A DNA stretch of 64,000 nucleotides, from contig CAXSFM010000001.1 of assembly GCA_964236735.1 (NCBI GenBank), positions 1 through 64,000 of the forward strand. Reading direction: 5' to 3'. The notes beneath the pieces were generated by a model, which did no database searches, was not told the DNA's origin, and saw only the letters and a program-made list of their open reading frames with translations. Below are positions 55,353 through 63,940 of this stretch, piece by piece. Positions within the stretch are counted from its first letter, which is position 1; every line of letters begins with the position of its first letter. The position numbers and the translations under genes were made by a program. The stretch is from JAIVJG01 sp964236735. GTDB lineage: Bacteria > Acidobacteriota > Blastocatellia > Pyrinomonadales > Pyrinomonadaceae.

Positions 55353-58154
55353 TTACTTGCGCGTGGATAACTCGATGATGCGTATGCCGCCCGGCGGCAC
55401 GCGCACGTTGACGCTCTCGCGTCCCTGCGCGCCCGTCGTTTCGAGCCGCGTGTCCTCCGTCCATTCGTTCGCGGCGGCGATGCCTCCCTCGCGCAGACTG
55501 ATGCTCACGTCCGCGAACTCGTCACGATTGACTTGCGCCATGCCCTGCTGCGTTTTATAGACGCCGCGATTATTGATGAGCGTCACCACCCACCCGCGCG
55601 CGTTGCGATTGACGAGATATTCGATGTCTCCACGCACGCGCACCGGCGTGGCATCGGCGAAAAGATGCGCGAGCAGATGCGCCGCGACGGGCGTCATGCG
55701 CTCATCGAGTCCGAGTAAATCGGGCACGGCGCAGAAGACGATGCGCCCGCGCCCGACGTTGTTCACGGTCACGAGCGCATCGCCGTTCGCCGCCTTCATC
55801 AACACTTGCGCGCCGCGCAGTTCGACGCGACTGTAACGAAACATCTGCCCGGACAAGTCTGTGCGCGGCTCGCCTTCACCAAGACAATTCGCATCGTCCG
55901 TTTCTCCGGTCGCGTCGAGCACGCGCACGCCTAACAATTCAGTCGGAAGCCATTTAACTTGCGCCGCGTTGACGACGAGCGTGCCGCCGCGCCGCACGTA
56001 TTCAGTCAGACGCTCAGGCCAGCCCGTAGTCCATTCGATACGCCCGCCGGCGACGAGCACGCGATAGGCTTCGATTGCTTCCCCGCGCGTTTTTGAAGCG
56101 ACGATTACATCGAAGATGTCTCCGAAAACGCCATTGACGAATGCTTGCCGGTCAGCGGTCGCGAATTCGCCCTCTGTAACGGGCGCAGGGTAATAAGCCG
56201 CGCCGAAGAGTTCGCGGAGCGCGCGGTCGCTGCGATTGATGGGCGAGACACCGAACGGCCAGTGCGGATAATCCGTCATGTCCCAGCCGTGTGCGGGGTC
56301 GAGCATGAAAGCGACGGGCGTGTACGGCGTGCCGCGCTCGATGTGCTTCTCTGCGAAGCGGATAAACTCTTCCGTGATGCGCCCCAGAGGGTTGAGTTGA
56401 AACGGATGCTCGTCAGGGCCGGGCTTGAAGAATTGATCCCAACCCTGCTCCAAGTAAATCGCCGACGCGCCCGCCATGTAGTTGAGAAAGTAATTCTTGC
56501 GATACCAGGAGAGCGACGGCCCCATCGTCGCGCCGTAGCGCGAGTGATAAAAGTAAACTGGGCCGGCGTAACTTTGTTGCTGTGTGAAGATTGTCGCTGT
56601 GTCTCCGAAGTTGGGAGCTTGATAGAAAAGATAATTCGCGCCGTATTGTCTGGCCGCGCCGCGCGTGAAAGCGAGGCGCATCGCCGTCGAGGATTGCACG
56701 GCGGCTGTCTCAATGCCGAGCGTCTTCACTCCCCACTCCGCCAGCGCGTGCGCGTCCGCTGTGCTCGAAGTTGATTGCGCGGGGATCAGCTTGTCCCACA
56801 TCGCGTCCGCCGGAACGTGGAAGATGTCGCTCCATTTCTTGACGAGCGCGCTCGTGTAAGCGTCACGTCGCGCGTTGAGGATGTCGCGTCGCGGCATGTC
56901 GGGCGAGATTTTGAGCCGCGCCGCCACATCCGCATAGACGTGCCCGATGCTTTCGCCGGAAATCCAGCCGATGAATTGATCTTTCAATTCACCATGGAGG
57001 AGTCGCCACGCCGCGCGGCCTTCGTCTTCTGTGAAACTAACCGCGCCGTAGTTAATCAAGACGGCGAAAGGCGCGTGCGTCGCGCGCAGGTAACGCAAAA
57101 ACGCGCTGCCTTCCTTGAGATGGTGCGGCAGATCGTTGATGTAGATGACAGGCACGACGAGTTTCGAGGCGAAGATGGGAACGTCGCGCGCGCCTTTGTA
57201 CTTCTGGACGAAAGCGTCGAGCGGCTCGGCGTTGAAAGGATAAAGCGGACGCTCTGATGTCGGGCGGTCGTAAGTCTGCCAGAAAGTTTCGGAGATATTC
57301 CACGGCAACAGGAAGTCTCGTCCGGCGATGTTCGGGCGTTGCCAGAGGGCGGGCAGTTTCGTCTCATCGCTTTGCGGCGGCGCAGAGACGAGCGGCGCGA
57401 GCGCATTTTTAGTCTCGCTCCAATTTTGCAGAGTCCGCATCGCCGCGAATGGCGGCTTGCGTCGTCCTTCTGGCTGATAGTTGAGATCGTTCGTCAGCAG
57501 GACGCAGTCAACGTGGCGACGCGCTTGAGCCGCACGCTCAATCTCGATGGAGATGCGCGCGTTGCCTTTCTTCAATTCGACGGCGGGCGCGGAATCCCAC
57601 GCGAATGACCAGCCCCAGTACATGCTCACTTCGTCGCGCGGGTCTATCACGTCGCGCGCGCCGAACTCGTGCCGGAATGCCGGTGCGCCATCTTGCTGCA
57701 CGCGCACGGCGAAGTTTTCCGACATCCCCGCCCAGTCCGCGTAACGCACGCAGATTTTGTAACGCCCTGCGCGCGGCACTTCGATGTCTTGATAAATCGT
57801 CGCCTTCGTCTCGTCGCTGCTCGCCGCGACGGAATTCCATTCGCTCTCTCCCCCCTGCGTCCATTCGGCGGAGACGCCCGGCCCGTTGATACCCCAACCC
57901 GGCGCTTCCGCGCGCGTGCGTGTCAGTTGCGAAGGATTAGAGCGCGGCTCGTGTCTTTCGTCAGCCGAAATGCCGCTCATGTTTTCGGCTTCGTACCAGA
58001 GATATTCGTAGTGCGCGGAGTTCTCCCGTTGTGCTGAACGGTCGGCGGTTGCCGTTTGAATTGTTTGTGCGTGAGTTTGCGGCGCGTGCGCGAATTGAAA
58101 CAAAAGGCCGCTGAATGTGACGAGGACGAGCAGCGACTTGAAGCGAGCAGACAT
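55353..58154 (-). CDS. Large secreted glycoside-hydrolase-like protein
   Basis: This 933-residue protein has a signal peptide (residues 1-29, ending THAQT). Residues 50-220 look like a carbohydrate-binding beta-sandwich (WYEAENMSG, TIYQDIEVPRAGRYKICVRYADW). A TIM-barrel-like middle (about 265-640: RPNIAGRDFLLPWNISETFWQTY, ASKLVVPVIYINDLPHHL, YYFYHSRYG-type aromatic region) follows, then a beta-galactosidase-trimerisation-like domain (RIEWTTGWPERLTEYVRRGGTLVVNA) and a C-terminal beta-domain. No catalytic acid pair can be named. It is likely a polysaccharide-degrading or -binding enzyme of unknown substrate. Confidence 0.75.
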   Translation of the reverse strand: MSARFKSLLVLVTFSGLLFQFAHAPQTHAQTIQTATADRSAQRENSAHYEYLWYEAENMSGISADERHEPRSNPSQLTRTRAEAPGWGINGPGVSAEWTQGGESEWNSVAASSDETKATIYQDIEVPRAGRYKICVRYADWAGMSENFAVRVQQDGAPAFRHEFGARDVIDPRDEVSMYWGWSFAWDSAPAVELKKGNARISIEIERAAQARRHVDCVLLTNDLNYQPEGRRKPPFAAMRTLQNWSETKNALAPLVSAPPQSDETKLPALWQRPNIAGRDFLLPWNISETFWQTYDRPTSERPLYPFNAEPLDAFVQKYKGARDVPIFASKLVVPVIYINDLPHHLKEGSAFLRYLRATHAPFAVLINYGAVSFTEDEGRAAWRLLHGELKDQFIGWISGESIGHVYADVAARLKISPDMPRRDILNARRDAYTSALVKKWSDIFHVPADAMWDKLIPAQSTSSTADAHALAEWGVKTLGIETAAVQSSTAMRLAFTRGAARQYGANYLFYQAPNFGDTATIFTQQQSYAGPVYFYHSRYGATMGPSLSWYRKNYFLNYMAGASAIYLEQGWDQFFKPGPDEHPFQLNPLGRITEEFIRFAEKHIERGTPYTPVAFMLDPAHGWDMTDYPHWPFGVSPINRSDRALRELFGAAYYPAPVTEGEFATADRQAFVNGVFGDIFDVIVASKTRGEAIEAYRVLVAGGRIEWTTGWPERLTEYVRRGGTLVVNAAQVKWLPTELLGVRVLDATGETDDANCLGEGEPRTDLSGQMFRYSRVELRGAQVLMKAANGDALVTVNNVGRGRIVFCAVPDLLGLDERMTPVAAHLLAHLFADATPVRVRGDIEYLVNRNARGWVVTLINNRGVYKTQQGMAQVNRDEFADVSISLREGGIAAANEWTEDTRLETTGAQGRESVNVRVPPGGIRIIELSTRK

Positions 58155-58179
58155 AGTTGTTTTGACTGTGCGGCTTTTG

Positions 58180-58231
58180 AAAACAGAAACGCGGAGCCAG
58201 TCGCGTCGTGATAACGCCGCACGGCTCCGCG
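58180..58231 (-). terminator. Terminator of hemQ
   Basis: CGCGGAGCC (58190-58198) pairs with GGCTCCGCG (58223-58231) around a 24-nt loop. On the minus strand it is followed by TTTCTGTTTTC. It separates hemQ from the secreted glycosidase-like gene. Confidence 0.7.
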
Positions 58232-58253
58232 CAACTTCGACTGTTAAGAGAAA

Positions 58254-59036
58254 CTAACCGAGCGCGGCGAGGCATTCATCGAGCGATAACTGGCGGCAGG
58301 TGTACATCGGCGTGTCGCGCAGTGTGTAGCTGCTGGCCTTCGTCTCGCGCAGTTCCTGCACGAGGTCGAGAAAGTCTGACGGATTGTCGGTCTCAAACGC
58401 GACGACGAATTCCTGATCGTCGAGGCCGAAAGAATATGTCGTGTGCAGCTTGACCGTCTTGTACTTCGAGCCGATGCGGATGTGGTCGTCCATCATTTCC
58501 TGTCGCTGCTCGACGGGCAGCATGTACCACGCGCGCGTTTTGACGAACGGATAGACGAAGAGATATTTCGATTGGCCGGGCACGATGTGCAGGCGATCTT
58601 CGACGTGTTCCGGGTTGTCTTTATCAATGTACATCGAACGCTTCGTCATCGAGAGAAAACTCTGCGTCACTTCCAGATAACGACCGATGCGCGTGGCGTT
58701 GATGCGCGCGGACATCTCCTGCAAAGGGTCGAGCGTGTAACCGATGCGCCAGACCATAATGTCCACGTTCGAGCGCAAGCCGATAATCGAGTAACTATGA
58801 ATCAACAAATCTTGTTTGTAAGAATCAAACAGAGCCGCCAGTTCGCGCTTGGCTTCGTGCTTCGTCGCTTCGTCGAGCGTGTGCCATTCGGGACGCGCTT
58901 TGTAAAAAGTGAAAGTCACAAACTGGCGCGGGAGTTTCGCCTTTTCAGGCTGCTCTTCAGCGGCCATGCGCCCGCCCTTTTCAGCAAGCCGCAGCGTGTG
59001 GCGTGTAGGATTGTTATCTTCCTGATCGGTGCTCAT
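58254..59036 (-). CDS. hemQ: Coproheme decarboxylase (chlorite dismutase family)
   Basis: About 260 residues from ATG 59036 (an ATG at 58967 is also possible). Family segments are VTFTFYKARPEWHTL, YPFVKTRAWYMLP with the functional Tyr region, and KLHTTYSFGLDDQEFVVAFE with the proximal haem His. The last step of the coproporphyrin haem pathway is removal of two propionates from coproheme to give haem b. The pathway fits the haem-rich respiratory genes that follow divergently. Confidence 0.9.
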   Translation of the reverse strand: MSTDQEDNNPTRHTLRLAEKGGRMAAEEQPEKAKLPRQFVTFTFYKARPEWHTLDEATKHEAKRELAALFDSYKQDLLIHSYSIIGLRSNVDIMVWRIGYTLDPLQEMSARINATRIGRYLEVTQSFLSMTKRSMYIDKDNPEHVEDRLHIVPGQSKYLFVYPFVKTRAWYMLPVEQRQEMMDDHIRIGSKYKTVKLHTTYSFGLDDQEFVVAFETDNPSDFLDLVQELRETKASSYTLRDTPMYTCRQLSLDECLAALG

Positions 59037-59199
59037 AGCTATGTATGCCTCGAAAATGTTTTCCTTCAGATTGGGCGTAGAGGCTGATGCAACCTCAAAT
59101 GAGATAAGCTAGAATGAACGCCCGAAGGGTAAAGTTATTGTGGGGCGAAGAGCACGAGATTGCAAACGCACCACGCGCCGGATGACGATTTAGTGAAAA

Positions 59200-59763
59200 A
59201 TGAGACAGAGCAAACAGTCCACAGACGCCAGCGACGAAGCCCGCCACACGCTTCCACGGCGCAGAATATTGATGTTGATTCCGGCGATGTTGATGACCGC
59301 CGTCACGACGACGTTCGCCGCCGCCGCCTTCCGTTTTTTGCGACCGCAGCAGGCGACGGACTCTTTGCCGAATCCAGCCGGTGAGGATAGTTGGACGCCG
59401 GTCGCTCCCGTCGCCGACTTGAACGGCTCGCAACCAATGATGCGAAAAGTCTCTGTCGAACATCAAGCGGGATGGAGCACAATGCGTCAAGAACATTCCG
59501 TCTTTATTTTGCCCCAGCAAAATCTACAGGTAGTCTCGGCGATCTGCCCGCACGAAGGTTGCGAGGTTGACTGGAACGACGAGACGCGCGAGTTTCTCTG
59601 CCCGTGCCATGACAGCCATTTCGATGCCGGCGGCGCGCGACGGAGCGGCCCTGCTCAAAACGGACTGACCGCAATTCCCTGCCGCCTCAAACAGGGCATC
59701 CTCGAAGTTCAATACCGGCCTGTGAAACTCGAAATAGAAAACAACTCTTCGACAGTGAACTGA
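59200..59763 (+). CDS. Rieske iron-sulphur protein
   Basis: This is a 187-residue protein. A basic start with an RRR run and one membrane helix (about residues 23-45) precede the soluble domain. Cluster ligands Cys116 and His118 (CPHEGC) and Cys134 and His137 (CPCHDSH) are intact, with disulphide partners Cys121 and Cys136. It is the Rieske subunit of a bc-type quinol oxidoreductase. The stop overlaps the cytochrome b start by one base (59763), so both are cotranslated. Confidence 0.92.
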   Translation: MRQSKQSTDASDEARHTLPRRRILMLIPAMLMTAVTTTFAAAAFRFLRPQQATDSLPNPAGEDSWTPVAPVADLNGSQPMMRKVSVEHQAGWSTMRQEHSVFILPQQNLQVVSAICPHEGCEVDWNDETREFLCPCHDSHFDAGGARRSGPAQNGLTAIPCRLKQGILEVQYRPVKLEIENNSSTVN

Positions 59764-61256
59764 TGAGAGAAAGCGTCGTGTCAACACAACCCGGTGTGAG
59801 CCGTGCTCAACTCCTGTCTCGCTGGACGAATCTGGATGAGGTGGCGCGTCAGTTGATAGACGTGCCCGCGTCGGGCATCTCCGCGTGGGCGAGAACGACG
59901 GGCGGCGTAGTCGCGTTTCTGCTCATCCTGCAAATCCTCTCCGGCGTGCTGCTCGCTTTCGTCTATGTTCCATCCGCTGAGAGCGCGCACGCGACCCTCG
60001 CCTACACAGAGAAAGTCCTCCACGGCGGCTCATGGATTCGCGCGCTCCACTTCTACTGCTCGCAGTTGCTTCCGCTCGCGCTCCTCTTGCACATCATGCA
60101 GATGCTCTTGCGCGGGGCTTACAGGCGCAAGCCCGTCGCGTGGCTGGCGAGCCTCGCGCTGCTCGCGCTCGTCTTCGCCAACGGCGCGACCGGATACTCT
60201 CTGCCATGGGACGCGCGCGCTTATTTCAGCACGAGCGTCGGCGCAGGCATCGCGGGCGGATTTCCATTCTTCGGCGCGTCTATACGGAGTTGGCTGACCG
60301 GCGGCGCGGAAATCTCCACGCTCACGATTTCGCGGCTCTACGCTCTCCACGTTCTGATCGTCCCTACGCTTATTCTGACGCTCATCGTCATACGCTTCTT
60401 CATCATGCGCGAGCAGCCGACGAACGCATATCTTGACGAAGGCAACGCTGACGAAAATTTGCGTGCGGGGCTTCCAGCACAGTTGACTCGCCACCTGCTC
60501 GTCATCGCCCTTGTCTTCGTCAGCCTCGCATTTTATGCGTCGAAATTCCCGGCTCCGCTCGGCCCACCCGCAGACCTCGCTGGCGCTGGATATATCCCGC
60601 GTCCCGGCGCGCAATTTCTCTGGCTCTTTCAACTTCTCAAATATTTTCCGCCGATGCTCGCCTCGCTCGTCGCATTCTTTTTGCCAACCTCGATCATCGT
60701 CGCACTCGCTGCCCTCCCCTTCCTTCGCCACGGCGCGACCGGCGCGCGCGCAGAGCGCAGAGTTCGCGCCTTCGGTTTGTCGGTCATCGCTTTGACTTCG
60801 ATACTCGTGGTGACTTTGACTGCGATTGCACATTGGGAAGATGCGCGCGATCCGCACACACGCGAACAACTGGCAAGACAGTCTCAGCAGGAATCTGAAT
60901 TTCGCAGCGCACCGTTTGTCCCGCGTTCGACCGGCAACGTCAACCCAATCGCTAAGAACACGACCGCGTCGAACGAGTCCGGTGACGCTCATCAAGCTGC
61001 AAATGAACTCTCTGTGCCGCCCGCCGCTTATCTACAAAAATGCGCGAAGTGTCACGGCCAACACGGCGAAGGCCACTCAATCTTTCCGCAACTGACAGGC
61101 GTCTCGACACGCCCGCGCCGCACGCTTGAAGACCTCGTCGCGATTATGAATGACCCGCACGCCTACGGTCTGGAATCGCGTATGCCATCGTTCGCCAACA
61201 AGCTAACTGAGGAAGAAAAACAGGCCATCGCACAGTGGATCATCACCTTAAAATGA
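59763..61256 (+). CDS. Cytochrome b fused to cytochrome c, with altered motifs
   Basis: This is 497 residues: eight membrane helices (about 45-380), a hydrophilic linker, then a c-type cytochrome domain (CAKCH at 427-431, Met in SRMPSF). In helix B the haem ligands His96 and His110 are normally spaced. In helix D His196 is present, but the second ligand position is Arg211 (CGC) at the +15 spacing of b6-type proteins; +14 is Ile. The Qo-site PEWY motif is PGAQ (281-284). So one haem and quinol oxidation at Qo may be lost or altered, or two sequencing changes are present. It follows the Rieske gene directly. Confidence 0.85.
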   Translation: MRESVVSTQPGVSRAQLLSRWTNLDEVARQLIDVPASGISAWARTTGGVVAFLLILQILSGVLLAFVYVPSAESAHATLAYTEKVLHGGSWIRALHFYCSQLLPLALLLHIMQMLLRGAYRRKPVAWLASLALLALVFANGATGYSLPWDARAYFSTSVGAGIAGGFPFFGASIRSWLTGGAEISTLTISRLYALHVLIVPTLILTLIVIRFFIMREQPTNAYLDEGNADENLRAGLPAQLTRHLLVIALVFVSLAFYASKFPAPLGPPADLAGAGYIPRPGAQFLWLFQLLKYFPPMLASLVAFFLPTSIIVALAALPFLRHGATGARAERRVRAFGLSVIALTSILVVTLTAIAHWEDARDPHTREQLARQSQQESEFRSAPFVPRSTGNVNPIAKNTTASNESGDAHQAANELSVPPAAYLQKCAKCHGQHGEGHSIFPQLTGVSTRPRRTLEDLVAIMNDPHAYGLESRMPSFANKLTEEEKQAIAQWIITLK

Positions 61257-61366
61257 CACTCGCGCGATGAGCGTTCACACGCTTCCAAACGCGCGCGCGG
61301 TTAAGCTATACTCGCCCCGCTCGACGCTACGGACTAAACCAAAAATATTTTGGGAGACTCTTTCTG

Positions 61367-61834
61367 ATGAAACTTTTCACCGTCATTTTTGTCGTCGCTA
61401 TTCTCACGACTCTGAGCATTGCCTGCAACAATGCGCCATCAAATGCTAACCAGACGACGAACAGCGTCAACACTCAAACTGCACAAAAGCCGTTGGCTTC
61501 ACCCGTTTCCTCTGCGACTCCCGACGAGGTAGCCATCGGTCGAGCCGACTACGCGCAGTTTTGCATACGTTGTCACAAGCCGGATGGCGCGGGCGGCTTG
61601 TTCGACATGGAAGACGGCAAGAAGTTGAAAGTGCCGTCGCTTCGCGAAGGCCACGCGCTCAAGCATACGGATGAGGAATTTTCCAAACAGATCAACAACG
61701 GCGGCGACGGAATGCCCGCCTATAAAAACAAGCTCGACCAGCATCGCATAGATGAATTGATACGCTTCATCCACAAAGAATTTCAAGGGCAAAGCGCACC
61801 CAACAACAACAGCCCGCAAACTTCCGCGCATTGA
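61367..61834 (+). CDS. Cytochrome c lipoprotein
   Basis: This is 155 residues. A signal segment ending TLSIACNN (lipobox) is followed by an Asn/Thr/Pro linker and one c-type haem domain: CIRCH at about residues 66-70 and Met in DGMPAYK as the axial ligand. It is likely a periplasmic electron carrier anchored to the membrane, next to the Rieske/cytochrome b genes, 110 bp downstream, possibly delivering electrons to a terminal oxidase. Confidence 0.9.
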   Translation: MKLFTVIFVVAILTTLSIACNNAPSNANQTTNSVNTQTAQKPLASPVSSATPDEVAIGRADYAQFCIRCHKPDGAGGLFDMEDGKKLKVPSLREGHALKHTDEEFSKQINNGGDGMPAYKNKLDQHRIDELIRFIHKEFQGQSAPNNNSPQTSAH

Positions 61835-61885
61835 GCGACACGCACGTCCGTGTGTTATGTTTTCCGCGTCGCGAGCAACGCGCGC

Positions 61886-61959
61886 GCACCCGTAGCTCAG
61901 TTGGATAGAGCGTCTGACTTCGAATCAGAAGGCCGAAAGTTCGAGTCTTTCCGGGTGCA
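61886..61959 (+). tRNA. tRNA-Arg (anticodon TCG)
   Basis: Acceptor ends GCACCCG and CGGGTGC, D-arm, anticodon stem TCTGA/TCAGA with loop CTTCGAA (anticodon TCG, reading CGA and CGG/CGT by wobble), and T-arm with GTTCGAGTC. The CCA is not encoded. A terminator follows within ten bases. Length 74 nt. Confidence 0.95.
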
Positions 61960-61964
61960 TCATC

Positions 61965-62000
61965 AAAAGCGGAGGCGAAATTAAACGCCTCCGCTTTTTT
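61965..62000. terminator. Terminator after tRNA-Arg
   Basis: AAAAGCGGAGGCG (61965-61977) pairs with CGCCTCCGCTTTTTT (61986-62000) with an 8-nt loop. T-tract on the plus strand, As on the other side; it can also end the converging MOSC gene. Confidence 0.85.
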
Positions 62001-62017
62001 ATTTCAAATAGACTTTC

Positions 62018-62506
62018 TCAAATCTCTTCCAACACAATTTGCTGTCCGACGACTAACCGTCCAACGTGCAACACTCGCGCGTAGAGGCGCGAGTCTCCCG
62101 GATGACTCTCCTGCCAGATGCGTTTGAATTTTCTGTCAACGAAAGAATCTGCAATGCTTTTACAGGGCGTCGTGTAGCTCGTAATTTCAAGTACCGCTTC
62201 TTCCCCAATTGAGAGACGACGACCGGGTTTGAGTTCTCGCCAGTCGAGGCCAGCGAGCGTTAGATTTTCGCCGACCGAGCCGGGATAAACCGGATGCCCT
62301 TCCGACTGAAGTTCGAGAATCTTTTCCAGTGAGTAGAGACACAACGCGCGATCCGGCCCGCCGTGAATGTTCGTGTGCGCCTGCCGGTCGCACTGGAGTC
62401 CCGCCCGTGTCAGCAGAGACTCACGCACGGCGCGCTTCGGCACGCCGCCGTCGGAACAATTGATTTGAAAAATTCTTCCGTTCATACGTTTTAGGATTTC
62501 ACTCAT
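62018..62506 (-). CDS. MOSC-domain protein
   Basis: About 162 residues from ATG 62506 (alternatives at 62542 and 62482). MOSC features are QINCSDGGVPKRAV near the start, GLQCDRQAHTNIHGGPDRALCLYS, GSVGENLT and the conserved Cys of TTPCKSI. MOSC domains carry or transfer sulphur, often with molybdenum-cofactor or metal-sulphur chemistry (YiiM type). Substrate unknown. It converges on the tRNA-Arg terminator. Confidence 0.88.
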   Translation of the reverse strand: MSEILKRMNGRIFQINCSDGGVPKRAVRESLLTRAGLQCDRQAHTNIHGGPDRALCLYSLEKILELQSEGHPVYPGSVGENLTLAGLDWRELKPGRRLSIGEEAVLEITSYTTPCKSIADSFVDRKFKRIWQESHPGDSRLYARVLHVGRLVVGQQIVLEEI

Positions 62507-62581
62507 TGGTAAGACTCGCGCATTTGCTTTCAAACGGCACACTGTTTAGGCTACACGAGCTTCCAGACAAATCAAAATTCA

Positions 62582-62941
62582 ATGACCGATCCATCTGACA
62601 ATGAAGAGCAGCAAATACGTCGAGAGATAATCTCCGTCCTACTTCGCTCTGATACAGATGCAACATGCGGCGTGCGTCCCGTCGAAGAAGTGGCCGGCGA
62701 ATGGATTGATGCCGGCTTCGATGACCCCGAAGAGATTGAAGACTGGATACGCGCGCGCTGCTTCAAGGCGGCGGGCGCACGCACACTGGATGACGCCGGC
62801 ATCACGCCTGTGCAGGCCGCTCTGCGGACGAAGTTGGGCGTCAGAAACGACGAAGACACGCTTGGCTTCAAACTCATCACAGGTGATCTGAGCTTCGACG
62901 AAGCGCGGCGCATTATCACGAACGAATTCTGGAATACATGA
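62582..62941 (+). CDS. Unknown 119-residue acidic protein
   Basis: I do not recognise a family. The protein is acidic, helical and Cys-poor (LRSDTDATCGVRPVEEV, WIDAGFDDPEEIEDWI, LGFKLITGDLSFDEARRI). It resembles small proteins that regulate or bind partners rather than enzymes. Its stop overlaps the start of the methyltransferase gene (ATGA at 62938-62941), so the two probably act together. Confidence 0.7.
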   Translation: MTDPSDNEEQQIRREIISVLLRSDTDATCGVRPVEEVAGEWIDAGFDDPEEIEDWIRARCFKAAGARTLDDAGITPVQAALRTKLGVRNDEDTLGFKLITGDLSFDEARRIITNEFWNT

Positions 62942-63591
62942 AACTCACCGAGCAACAATCATCTGCCACAACAACATCACCCGCGCCGCTGCTCCGCGAT
63001 TGGTTCGGCGAGATAGACATCTATCTCTTCGACCAACTTCTCAAAGAACGCTTCACTCCTGACATGCGCGTGCTTGACGCGGGTTGCGGCGGCGGGCGCA
63101 ACATCATCTACTTTTTGCGCGCCGGTTTCGACGTGTCCGCTGTAGATCGCTCGCCCGAAGCAGTTAGCCACGCGCGCCTGCTCGCCTCGAACCTTTCTCC
63201 ACATCTAGCGCCTGAAAATTTCCGCGTCGAAGCGATCGAGGAGTTAACCTTTGACGACTCGTCTTTCGACGCCGTCATCAGCAGCGCGGTGCTTCACTTC
63301 GCCGGCGACGAGCCACATTTCGAGAAGATGCTTCGTGAAATGTGGCGTGTTCTCAAACCCGGCGGCATCTTTTTCGCACGCCTGGCCTCGATAATCGGGA
63401 TTGAGGATCGTGTCCGGCACATCGAAGGTCGTCGCTACGATTTGCCTGACGGGTCGGAACGCTTTCTGGTGGACGAAGAAATGCTCGTGCGACTGACGAG
63501 GGAGTTGAAGGGACAATTTCTTGAACCCTTGAAAACCGTCAACGTGCAAAACATGCGATGCATGACGACCTGGTGCTTGCGAAAGTCTTAG
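62938..63591 (+). CDS. Class I SAM-dependent methyltransferase
   Basis: This is 217 residues. SAM motif I RVLDAGCGGGRNIIYFL, acidic motif II VSAVDRSPEAVSHA, and VISSAVLHFAGDEPHFEKML with LKPGGIFFARL mark the UbiE/TehB-like methyltransferase class. Substrate not evident. It is translationally coupled to the unknown 119-residue gene. Confidence 0.87.
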   Translation: MKLTEQQSSATTTSPAPLLRDWFGEIDIYLFDQLLKERFTPDMRVLDAGCGGGRNIIYFLRAGFDVSAVDRSPEAVSHARLLASNLSPHLAPENFRVEAIEELTFDDSSFDAVISSAVLHFAGDEPHFEKMLREMWRVLKPGGIFFARLASIIGIEDRVRHIEGRRYDLPDGSERFLVDEEMLVRLTRELKGQFLEPLKTVNVQNMRCMTTWCLRKS

Positions 63592-63641
63592 ACACTCAAA
63601 CCTCATCTCACTTCAGATAAAAGTAAATTTTGAGAAAGTAC

Positions 63642-63671
63642 TTGACAATGCAAAGTAGTCTGTCGTATATA
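63642..63671 (+). promoter_or_regulatory. Strong promoter near the right edge
   Basis: TTGACA (63642-63647) and TATATA (63666-63671) are separated by 18 bp, near consensus. It points right, towards the small ORF at 63725 and the window edge. Confidence 0.75.
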
Positions 63672-63724
63672 TGTCGTGCGCTCGCGAAATAGGTTGCGAC
63701 GCTGAGATGAGAAGACGAATTACG

Positions 63725-63940
63725 ATGTCCACGAACTCCAACATAGCACTGCTCAACCCCACGATGAATGCCGCCGGTATGATCCGGGCATCCCTCGTCA
63801 GGTTTAACTTTGCCGGACGAACGGGTAAACGGCATCCGGGTTGTTTCAAAGCCACCTTGAGCGGCGGCGGGATCGTCCTTCAGGGCAGTTTGAGAGTTGA
63901 AAATTTTAAGCTGGCGAATCAACGCCAGACATTGCATTGA
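63725..63940 (+). CDS. Possible 71-residue protein
   Basis: ATG 63725 lies about 50 bp after a strong promoter, with GAGAAG before it. The product (MSTNSNIALLNPTMNAAGMI start, basic middle, FKLANQRQTLH end) matches no family I know. Since the window ends soon after, the true target of the promoter may be another gene beyond the edge. Confidence 0.4.
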   Translation: MSTNSNIALLNPTMNAAGMIRASLVRFNFAGRTGKRHPGCFKATLSGGGIVLQGSLRVENFKLANQRQTLH

